The notes under the pieces: generated by a model
Databases searched by the model: none
Told to the model about the DNA's origin: nothing
Seen by the model: only the letters and a program-made list of their open reading frames with translations
Assembly (NCBI RefSeq): GCF_011397635.1
Contig: NC_064765.1
Location: 29,602,632-29,666,631 of the forward strand
Direction of reading: 5' to 3'
Source: Epinephelus fuscoguttatus
Taxonomy: Eukaryota > Chordata > Actinopteri > Perciformes > Serranidae
DNA length: 64,000 nt
Shown here: in pieces, positions 47,601 through 58,200 of the stretch
Layout: every line of letters starts with the position of its first letter
How positions within the stretch are numbered: the first letter of the stretch is position 1
Made by a program: the position numbers and the translations under genes

Positions 47601-49560
47601 GAGATCTGTGTTAATTGTTTTGAAAAAGGGTGTGAAAAAGTGTCAGTGCATTTGCAAGAGAAGACTTCTGCTGCGCTAGGTGAAGGTGATGATGAAGATC
47701 AAGTGGATTCCAGTTTCATTTAGCGTGTCTAAGCAATTGAGAAAAAACTGTGAACTTGTGTGCAGGTCTTTCTGTGCCCATCGATTGCCGTACAGTAAGC
47801 ATGACAAATTCAGACTTTCTTTATGGAACTGCTTCTGTACTGCCTATGTTCTTCAACAAAGAGACAATAAAGAATGACATTCAAAGTCAGAAATACAAAG
47901 GAAGATTTTTATCACGTCAGTCTTTTTTGTTGGACTGCAACAGCCACACATCAGGTTTGTCTTTTTTCCATACTTTTCAAACTCAGAAATGCTGAATACT
48001 TGGATTCCCTGTGTCATGGCCTCTTCTTGTCCTAATGTGCCTTTGGCCTCTTTGATGAATGCTCGCAAACAGCAACACAGAGCTGATATCTTTTCTAGAT
48101 GGGTGAGGACTGGTTGCTGATTGAAGAGCTGTGCAAAGGATTTTCACACAGATGCATTCGAGATCTATAATTGTGCAAGTCATTTCTATGAGCTGTGAAG
48201 ACATGTTTTCCTTCTGTTTAACACAGTTAATCCAATAGAGTTTGAGGTTTCTCAGTAAGATCTGTGTGAACTGTTTTCAAACAGCCTGGTCTCAACAAAT
48301 GGCGTATGAATAACACCCAGTTTTTAAAGTCATTTTGCGTGTTATCAACACGCATTTTAGGCTTTTCGCATGTCATTTAACGCCGTTTATTCCTCATAGA
48401 TTTACATTGCAACCCAGTACACGTCACGTAACTTTCTGTCTGTGAAAACAAAACAAAATGGCTGACACTGATAACATTTCTAGAAATGTCCTATTTATTC
48501 TATTAATCTTTGTTCAGTGAATGTTTATGAAGTTTTGTTTGTTAATTATTACAAAGATTTTCAGGTTAGGTCTCGCCAGGTTGCTATGATGGTTGCCATG
48601 GACGCAACCCAGTCTCATGGCACTAGTAATGAAATTTAATCTATAGATTCGTGTACATGGACACAAATTTTCCATGTTTTTGTGTCACTCAGCACAACTT
48701 TTAAAACTGAAATATTTTATATTTTTCGTGCCTGCAGCACGTTTTTGGTCGGGACTCAGGAGCACAAAAGCTTTGTTTTGTCTCATTTGTTATTCTTTTT
48801 TTCCTTCTTTTTAATTATAACCGCTACATTACTCAACATTTAATCACAAGATTTTATCCTTGGTTTTCTTTCCTTCTTTTTTTTTAATTTTATAAGTCAG
48901 GTGGGCAGGGGCAGACCAGAAGACCTGCGGCCCGGAAGTAGCCTATTTCCTCACCGTGTTAAGGTTTTCTTTTAATGATATTTTTACCATTTCCCAACAC
49001 AAAAACACTAAAGCATTCTTGATAACTCACCAGTATGATGGGATAATGGTCATCGGTTTGAATTATTTATCCTTCGATTGTGAGAAATAAAGTTGTTTTT
49101 ATCAGTTTTTAATAAGGGAAAGCTACAGAAGTGTGATTGTGTTGTGGGCACGTTCCACTTCTGTTTTGGGTTGTCTGCTGGCAGTGGGCTTCATTCCATT
49201 TCAAATTGCCACCATCGGCCACAACTGTTAAGAAAAGGTGTTTTATAGCCTGTGATTGTAAAATGTGAAGTTGATCGTTTGATTTTATATTTTCAAGAAT
49301 ATGTGGCTGAGGCTGCAGCCAGCTGTGGGTAACAAACAAAGCATCAATACTGAAGTTTCTGTGAAATCCTGGATACACTCAGTGACACCCAGGGCTGGAC
49401 TGAGATATAAAATCCGCCCTGGACTTTTGCCCAGACCAGCCCACCACAATCAGCTGGACATCAGGTGAGCGCTGAGTACAAGTACATGAAATAATACAAA
49501 TACAATAAAACAAATAATATATACCCAAGATAAAACCATGAGACACATTTAAAAACATTA
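47600..49560. other. intergenic, unassigned
   Basis: No gene supported. A plus-strand frame of 81 codons (47750-47995) has no splice or family support. The part near 48300-48470 (AACACGCATTTTAGGC, GACGTCACG-like) looks like repeat sequence. 47690-47750 resembles 30.35 kb. Confidence 0.3.
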
Positions 49561-49574
49561 TGTTACATTCATCT

Positions 49575-49900
49575 TTATATTATTATTATTTTGGTTTTTA
49601 ATTTGTTACATGATAAAAGGAATTGGAGCTGTAGGGAGTTTTGTAGATCATTCCATTTGAGTGATGCTTCAAACCTAAATGATGTTTTTCCTAGTTCAGT
49701 ATTTACATGTGGGATTTCTGATATTAATTTGCTCTGACCACAGGTTATGTTTGCTGGTTTTATATTGGAGTAGAGTGCAGACAGACTTATATACTGTACA
49801 AACAATATGTGATGTTGGGCCCTCCTTACACTGAGGGAGGACCAACCTACTTTCTTATAAAGATCACAGTGGTGTGTTTTGTTTTGTTTTTTTTTTTTAA
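49575..49900 (-). mobile_element. LINE 3' fragment
   Basis: The minus-strand translation ends HVNTELGKTSFRFEASLKW then NDLQNSLQL, the conserved tail of a LINE ORF2 found in fish. Confidence 0.6.
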
Positions 49901-50575
49901 TCAGGGACCATGTACAGAGAACATTGGACTCAACAGAGTAAAGATGCACTGCACCAGATTATAGCTGAGGCAGGCAAAAGAAGAAATAACAAAAGAAAAA
50001 TTCTAATATTACAAAGAGACATATAAAAAGACGGACTGAAACGGTACAAGAAAATAGAGTGCATTGAAATCCATGGGACAATGCACACACAGCGTCACAA
50101 AGTGCGAGTGCTCACAGTTCCAGATAACAGTCATACACGCCCATACAGAGCGCACAGTGCAATGAAGCAGATAGAACACCCACATGTCTCATTGGTCTTC
50201 ATGTAATGCGTACATAAAGTACATAGTGCAAAATGAGAACAGGATATTCACAGGTCATATAAGCAATAGATCTACACACTAAAATAGGAGACACATACAG
50301 GGGACCTACACCAATATGCAATGGAACAGTAACTCGATCGACCGCTTATGAAAAGAAAAAGAAAACAGGACAGCACACCTCGACAGCAGAGACAGAAATG
50401 ACATGCCATCATGTAAATAAGATAAATAACATAAATAACATAAGGCTATTTAGTTTGTTTAATAAAAGGACAGGGTAGGCTATAGACATGTTCTATAGGC
50501 CTGGATATGAAGCGTCCATAGCACCAAATAATATAACGGTAGTTTCTAAAGAGCTAAGACAAAAAAAAAATAAAA
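49900..50575. other. intergenic, unassigned repeat-like sequence
   Basis: Possible retroelement UTR between two LINE fragments; no coding evidence. Confidence 0.3.
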
Positions 50576-50579
50576 AAAA

Positions 50580-51345
50580 TCATGCAATCATATTTCAGCA
50601 GCAGCAGTGCGCGGCATATTGTAGCATATGACATTCCTGGGGTAGTGTTCGTCAAAAGAAAGAAGTCTATTTGGTCAGAGATACATTTTTCAAATGATGT
50701 CTGTGTTAGTCATAGCGGGTCAAGTTGCCATGAGCGCTGGGGTATAGAGCTGTTTGGAAATGACATGTCCAGCTATACAGGGCAGTGATCAGAAATTGAT
50801 GTTCTATAATATCTGCTATCAGTTACAAAGGACATTGTTCTATAATCAATTAGGAAAAAGTCGATTCTAGTATATGAAAGGTGGACTGGTGGAAAAAAAG
50901 AAAACTGTCTGGCAGAGGGGTTGGTGTGTCTCCAAGGATCGTATAGGCCTAATCTATATGATTGCATGAAAGACACATTGGACACCTTCCTGTTTTGTTT
51001 AGGAGTAGATTTGTCTAAGGCTGGCTGTAACATGCAGTTAAAGTCTCCCCCTAATATCAGCAAATGCGAATTAAGGTCTGGGAGGCTCTTGTCCATGTCA
51101 GTCATGGTATTTTTTAGTGAGGCTAGCTCTTTAGCAACTGAGCTCTGGTAGGATTGCAGTTCAGTTTTTACTGTGTTGATGTCTCCTCGAAGCCCCGCCA
51201 TCTCCCTCTCCAGCACCTCTCTGATTTCTAGCTTGATAATATGTCCGATATCTTTGCGTAGTGACTTAAGAAGCTCGCGCCTGAAAGTCTCCGTGGCTAT
51301 CGCTGAGGTCATGTCAACGGGAGTCGGGTTAACGCTCCCGCATGT
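50580..51345 (-). mobile_element. L1-like LINE fragment with ORF1/ORF2 joined by an internal deletion
   Basis: The minus-strand frame 50773-51312 starts in a coiled-coil ORF1 segment (RREVLEREMAGLRGD-like) and passes directly into an endonuclease segment with LILGGDFNC, YTRIDFFLID and ISDHCPV. These are the APE-type endonuclease motifs of ORF2. The stretch between has been lost. Confidence 0.8.
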
Positions 51346-51399
51346 GGGTGTTGTAAGAAAACATTTCTTTCACATGAAACCTGAGTGTAACATCGGAAG

Positions 51400-51600
51400 T
51401 CTGTCAGACAACAACACACCAGGCTGCCTTTGTTGAAAGTCAGCTATCAGATATCACTGAAGTCTCCACAGCAGGAAACACATGAAGGTTCTTTGGTTCA
51501 GACTCTCTGCCCATCACAGCAGGATATTAAAACTGTCACTGTCTAAAGAAACAGAATTCCAGTATAAAGAGGAGTTAAATCAACTATAAAATGATTTCAT
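51400..51600 (-). repeat. decayed paralogue of the 28.74-29.07 kb block
   Basis: Shares ACACCAGGCTGCC and AGACTCTCTGCCCATCACAG with the first block. The reading frame is broken. Confidence 0.5.
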
Positions 51601-51673
51601 GATTGGACTGCTGCTGTGGTCCTTCCTGATGCCTACTACTACTGATGTAATTATAAGTATATACTATCATATA

Positions 51674-52290
51674 CAGTGACATGCAAAAGTTTGGCATCTC
51701 AATCTTTTCCAGATTCAAAACAATTAAAAAAGAAAAGGGCCTGGTGCAAAAGCTTGAGCACGCTGCATGGTCAGTACGTGGTCGCCCCCGTTAGCAAGTA
51801 TCACAGTTTCGCAACACTGTTTATAAACAGCTAAGAGTCTTTCAGTTCTTGTTTGGAGGATTTTCACCCATTCTTCCTGCAAAAGGCTTTGAGCTCTGTG
51901 AGATTCTTGGGCCGTCTTACTTGCACTGCTCTTTTGAGGTCTATCCACAGATTCTTAATGACATTAAGGTCGGGGGACTGTGGGGGCCATGGCAAAACCT
52001 TCCGCTTTGTCTTCTTGAGGTAGTCCATTGCAGATTTGGAGATGTGTTTAGGATCACTGTCCTGTTGTAGCAGACATCCTCTCTTCATCTTCAGCGTTTT
52101 TGCAGACGGTGTAATGTTTGCCTCCAGAATTTCCTGGAATTTAACTGAATCCATTCTTCCCTCTACCCATGCAATGTTCCCTGTGCCACTGGCTGCAACA
52201 CAAGCACAAAGCATGATCCATCCACCCCCGTATTTATCAGCTGGACAGGTGTTCTTTTTGTGAAGTGTCACGAGAATGTTGAAATCTGTC
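51674..52290 (-). mobile_element. Tc1/mariner fragment, inactive
   Basis: The terminal sequence CAGTGACATGCAAAAGTTTG at 51674 is preceded by TA. The minus-strand frame 51864-52271 matches the transposase C-terminal half, with the second catalytic Asp in LLQQDSDPKH. The place of the third acidic residue reads NVIKNLW instead of IENLW, so the catalytic Glu is Lys. The N-terminal half and other end are missing. Confidence 0.8.
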
Positions 52291-52376
52291 CTGGATCAAG
52301 ACAAAGAGGACGAGCACAATGAAGGAGCTGACAGGCACCCATAAGCCTGATCCTGGCCTGTCTCACAACTCATCTA

Positions 52377-52378
<2 letters not shown>

Positions 52379-52430
<52 letters not shown>
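52379..52430. repeat. (GT)n microsatellite
   Basis: About 25 GT units. Confidence 0.95.
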
Positions 52431-52431
<1 letters not shown>

Positions 52432-52619
52432 TGAATGTGTTGTTTTTTCACATCATATATTATGCTCTTCATCAGAATGGACTGACGCACACTAATTTCA
52501 AAAGATTCCTATTGATGAACTGTTGATGAATACCGAAAGCACTGAAGTCTCATTCACCTGCAGACAGCATCCAGCAGGGGGTGCTGCCTGCAGCTCTCCA
52601 TGTTTTTGAAAATTTGAGC

Positions 52620-52840
52620 ATTTCTTGGAAGTCAGCTGCTTTACAGCTGACCAATCAGTTTTCTCTCACTCATAGTGGGACATTTTCATTGGTCACTGTC
52701 AAAACTCTGAGCAACTTTCCTAAAAGTAAAGTAAGGAAGTGAAGAAACTGGGAGGTCGACTTTTCTCTCAGCTGAACAACTTATAGTAACTCATCAGCTG
52801 GTGTCCTCTTGTCTCATCTGTTTCAACATTAAGACTCCAG
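52620..52840 (+). promoter_or_regulatory. group II promoter and non-coding exon 1 of IRG-8a with GAS site
   Basis: TTCTTGGAA at 52622-52630, CCAAT at 52651-52655, then AGTTTTCTCTCACTC. Exon 1 ends CTCCAG|GTGAG at 52840/52841. It is the only intact promoter for the IRG-8 locus, because that of 8b has been deleted. Confidence 0.65.
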
Positions 52841-53100
52841 GTGAGTAGCTTCTAATATTCAGCAAAAGCCTTCTTTATTTTGATGAAACATACACTGAAC
52901 TGATGTGGTGTGTGTGTGTGTGTGTGTGTGTGAGGTTATACTGCATCATGATATGAGGAGATTTATAAAGATGCGACACATCAGATTTTCATTGTATTTA
53001 ATATTCCATATACATGATGTTAGATCAGTCTAATACTACATTTCCCAAAAGATAATAATGGCTGTTTACTTCTGTTGTACTGCAGTTATCAAGGATTACC

Positions 53101-54997
53101 ATGGAGAGTGGACAATGGACTGAAGACGTTAAAAAAGCACGAGAAAATAATGATCGGGCCTTAGCTGTAAAAAGGATACAGGAGTATTTGGACAAGCAGA
53201 ATAATACTCCAATAAATATTGCCGTCACAGGAGAGACAGGCTCTGGTAAATCCACCTTCGTTAATGCCTTCAGAGGTATAGACAACTGGGATGAGAGAGC
53301 TGCTCCTACTGGTTGTGTAGAAACCACCTTAGAGGCTATATCATACCCCCATCCCAACTATCCCAATGTTAAACTATGGGATCTTCCTGGTATTGGCACC
53401 ACCAAGTTTCCAGTTGACAAGTACCTGAAGCTTGTTGGATTTGAAAGGTTTGACTTCTTCATCATCATCTCAGACACTCGCTTCAGAGAAAATGATGTGA
53501 AGCTCGCTCAGGAGATTCAGAGGATGGGGAAAAAGTTCTACTTTGTTCGCTCAAAGATTGACAGTGACTTAAGAAATGAGGAGATAAGTCAGGGGTCAAG
53601 GTTCAACGCAGAAAGGACTCTTCAACAAATCAGGGACAACTGCATTCAGGGTAAGTGACTTATCAGTATGTAACCACATATAATAATAGTGAGATTATTA
53701 ATTACAAAATGTGCATAGTTAAAAACAAGTCACAAAGAAGATAGTAAAGAACTATGTGTCTTTAAGTCAGTGCTTATGTTTGTCTCCAATTCACTTCATT
53801 CTGTTTAATTTGAAGTATTAAGGTCTCAAAAATAAAAAAGTCAGACAGCTTTCAGTATAAAGAGCAGTTACCTGGTAGAAGGAGACATAAGGGAGCACTT
53901 GGTCACTGAGGTGGTGAAGAGGTTGAGCCATTGTTGGACAGTTCACATTTCTTTTGACAGAGATCCCAGTCAGCAGCAGATGTTTACTGGGACAAACTGA
54001 CCTGCACAGAAAATCATGACTGATGAGACACTGTTATCCTTTGCACTCATCATTTAGGCTCATAGATCAGACTGATGTTTTTGTATCAAATGCTGATGTT
54101 GTTATATTAAAATTTTGCAAAGACAAGCTTCAACATCATCTGTGAATCATGAAGTCCAGTGAATCAGATATACACGCAGTGCTAAGAATGTTAGATGCTG
54201 TGACGTTTAACTTTCTGACTTAGTTTAGATCTTTGTTGAACTGATTTATTTGATGGAGGAAAAATATATTTTGCAAATATAAACAACATATTGTATTAAT
54301 GAGCTGTTGTTCTGATAATTAAATATTACTGTCTAGAATAGTTTTCTAGTCTATAACCTTCACTATATCGATGGTAGAGTGAGAGAATAGTCTCTGGTCT
54401 TCTGTCTTTTTATCATTACTCAAATTTTATCAGACACTTTTCCAAAAAGTTTTTAGTAATTAAAGAAAAAATAAAGCTACAAAACCCAGTTCTGCTTTTG
54501 TATTTGCAATATCTGAGAAAATGTAAGCACACATTCAAACTTTAAAGCAAATCACAGACTGACATTAATACCACTCTGCTGCCTCTCTTGATTGTTTTGA
54601 AAATGGGGTTTTACATAAATTCTAATAAAGTGAAAAGGGATTTGGAGGAGGTGAGTTCAGAAGTGAGTTCAAACTTCATATTTGGGCCTCTGACTGTAAT
54701 ATAACATTTGAAGGAGGTTTCAGAGTGATGTCATTTTATATTTTTAGTGTCCACTAAATCAAAGCAAATGATGCCAAGAAAGAAAAATAGATAATGTGTC
54801 CCTAGAGACATATTACATTTTAAAAGTTCTGATTGTTTTATATATCTTATCATCATATCATGTATTCCTGTTGTCACACAGGTCTTCAAAGACAAGGTGT
54901 TGAGTCTCCTCAAGTCTTCCTGGTGTCCAGCTTTCATCTCCACCTGTATGACTTCCTTCTCTTAGTGAACACCTTTGTTTCAACGTTCAGACTCCAG
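53101..54997 (+). pseudogene. IRG-8a taken alone: G domain intact, helical exon truncated
   Basis: Start MESGQWTEDVKKAR; G motifs complete, donor at 53650/53651. The second exon begins normally at 54882 but homology stops after AACACCTTTG (about 54968), where sequence of a group II exon 1 begins. If the hybrid exon is not spliced, translation ends at TAA 12 bases into the next intron. A truncated protein of about 226 residues without the helical domain would result. Whether this unit is dead or part of the fusion needs transcript data. Confidence 0.6.
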
Positions 54998-55177
54998 GTG
55001 AGTGGCTTCTAATATTCAGCAAAAGCCTACTTTATTTTGATGAAACATACAGCTGCTTCTCGCTGTCTAAAACAGGCACATTACAATACAGAGGATTCAC
55101 TGTAAATGTGCTAATGTGAGTAGATTTCACCCTCCTCTGTGTTATTATATACACACCTTAGAATGCTAAACTGATAT

Positions 55178-55234
<57 letters not shown>

Positions 55235-58200
55235 TTATACTGCATCATGATATGAGGAAGACAGGATTACTAAAGATGTGTCACGTCAGATTTTCATTGT
55301 ATTTAATATTCTACCTACATGATGTCAGATCATTCTATCACTACATTTTCTGTTTATCAAAAGACAAACACTTTTAATTTCTCTTTTACTCCAGTTTTCA
55401 AGGATTACCATGGAGGATCCATCTGATCGCAAATCAACTGAAGACATAAAAATAGCAGGAAAAAGCAGCAATCGGGCCTTAGCTGTAAAAATGATCCAGG
55501 AGTATTTGGACAGGAAGAAAAATATTCCACTAAATATTGGCTCCACAGGAGAGTCTGGCTCTGCTAAATCCACCTTTGTTAATGCAAAAACAAAAATACT
55601 AGAAAGCAATAATCAAGTCTTAGCTGAAGAAGTTATACAGGAGTATCTGGACAAGGAGAATGATATTTCACTAAATATTGGCATCACAGGAGAGTCTGGC
55701 TCTGGTAAATCCACCTTCGTTAATGCCTTCAGAGGCATAAATAACGAGGATGAGAGAGCTGCTCCTACTGGTTGTGTAGGAACCACCTCAGAGGCTACAC
55801 CATACCCCCATCCCAACTATCCCAATGTCACGCTGTGGGATCTTCCTGGTATTGGCACTCCCAACTTTTCAGCTGACAACTACCTGAAGCTTGTTGGATT
55901 TGAAAGGTTTGACTTCTTCATCATCATCTCAGCTGAACGCTTCAGAGAAAATGATGTGAAGCTCGCTCAGGAGATTCAGAGGATGAAGAAAAAGTTCTAC
56001 TTTGTTCGCTCAAAGATTGACTCTCACATACGTGATGAGGAAAGACGTCAGAGGTCAAAGTTCAACGCAGAAAGGTGTCTTGAACAAATCAAAGAAAACT
56101 GCATTCAGGGTAAGTGACTGATGTTATCACATATGATAATGATGAAATTTATTACAAAATGTGCATAATTAAAAACAAGTCACAAAGAAGATAGTAAAGA
56201 ACTATGTGTCTTTAAGTCAGTGCTTATGTTTGTCTCCAATTCACTTCATTCTGTTTAATTTGAAGTATTAATGTCTCAAAATAAAAAAGTCACACAACTT
56301 TCAGTATAAAGAGCAGTTACCTGGTAGAAGGAGACATAAGGGAGCACTTGGTCACTGAGGTGGTGAAGAGGTTGAGCCATTGTTGGACAGTTCACATTTC
56401 TTTTGACAGAGATCCCAGTCAGCAGCAGATGTTTACTGGGACGTGTGGTATTATTGCATGTTGGTTCATAGTATGATGTATTGACACTAGTCCATACCCA
56501 TTGGTAGCTTTGTCACCTTCTACCTATGCCAGTCCTCAATGCCTATGTGCAGTTTCACATAGATTGACCACGTCAGTGAGTAGAAAAACGTGGGACAGAC
56601 AGAATGACTGACTGACAGAATGACACACTAACAGTTTCCATGATTATGTACAGCATACCATACCATGACTTAGTCATACCAAAAATTAGAAATAAAACAA
56701 CAACATTGGGCCACAGGGGGAGCCACAGCGATCGGTTGCATTTTAGCCATTTTTAAGCATTTTTCTGTTGTTATAACGCCACCCAGTTGCCAATTAGAGT
56801 TAAATTTCTCCAGTCACCTTGAGGCGTCCTGTTCTACATATCTACCAAGTTTAGTAAAAATCGATATGGCGGTTAGGCCTAGATAAGAAATGAGCTCTCT
56901 AGCGCCCCCATTTTGTTTGATGGGGTCAATAATGGAGGGGTCCCCTCAGATTATGTGTGGTCATATGCCTACAAAGTTGCGTGGTGATGGGTGAAACCCT
57001 TGAGATGTTATACACCTTTATGTGATGAGCCACGCCCTCCGCAATATTCATTGCCTTATAGAAGCTCAGTTTTAGTAAGTTTTCCAACTTTTGCCAAGAG
57101 GGAACTTTAGATATTGGTCCCTAGATTATGAGTTTCATGCAGATCGGTCAAACTTCCTAGGAAGAGATCGATTTGAAGTGTTTTTCAAAAAATTCAAAAT
57201 GGCAGAAAATCTATATAACCAGAAGTTATGGGTTCTTGTGGCAGATTTGTTCTTCATGAAGAGAGGCATCTCTGTGCAAAGTTTCGTGTCTCTACGACAT
57301 ACGGGGCATGAGATATGCCCATTCAATGTTTGCAATTTCAATCAGTTGCTATAGCGCCTCCCTTTGGCCAATTGATGTAATATTGCTTCATTCGCATCCT
57401 CCCATGACCCTCTACCACTGTGCCAAATTTCACATGGATTGACCAAGTCAGTGAGGAGAAAAATGTGGAACAGACACACAGACAGAGTTTTCGTCATTAT
57501 ATAGAAAGATAAGATGGGAGGTCTTGTGTGATGTGAACATGTGGGGGCGCTGTGGGTGTATCAGGCTGTATTTATTCTCATGTGGTAGCAGAGCAAGAAG
57601 TTGATTAAAAGTTGCTCATACAGTACACAGTTTGTCTCATGGTATAAACTTAAAATACACGACAGGACAAACTGACCTGCACAGAAAATCATGACTGATG
57701 AGACGCTGTTATCCTTTGCACTCATCATTTAGGCTCATAGATCAGACTGATGTTTTTGTATTAAATCCTGATGTTGTTATATTAAAATTTTGCAAAGAAA
57801 AGCTTCAACATCATCTGTGAATCATGAAGTCCAATGAATCAGATATACACGCATGTTAGTTGCTGTGGCGTTTAACTTTCTGAATTATTTTAGATTTTTG
57901 TTAAACTGATTTATGGATGGAGGATAAAATATATTTTGCAAATATAAACAATATTGTATTAATGAGCTGTTCTCATAGACATGTATTACTGTCTAAAAAG
58001 TCCTAAGTTTTTCTCAGGTCCCTCAGGTTAGTCTCTGAAGTCTTGTGTCACTTTATTTTCACAGACACCTTTATAAACAGTTTATAATATATACATTTTT
58101 TAAATCACAAAGTAAAATTATTAACAGTTCTGCTTTTGTATTTGCAATATCTGAGAAAATGAACATTAAAACTTCAAATCACAGACTGTCATTAATACCA

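Noticed and set aside
47750..47995. Plus-strand 81-codon frame as a gene
   Set aside because: No family resemblance and no convincing splice partners; the region has repeat-like neighbours.
52379..55232. GT and CA repeats as part of a CRISPR-like or satellite array
   Set aside because: They are plain dinucleotide microsatellites without spacer structure.
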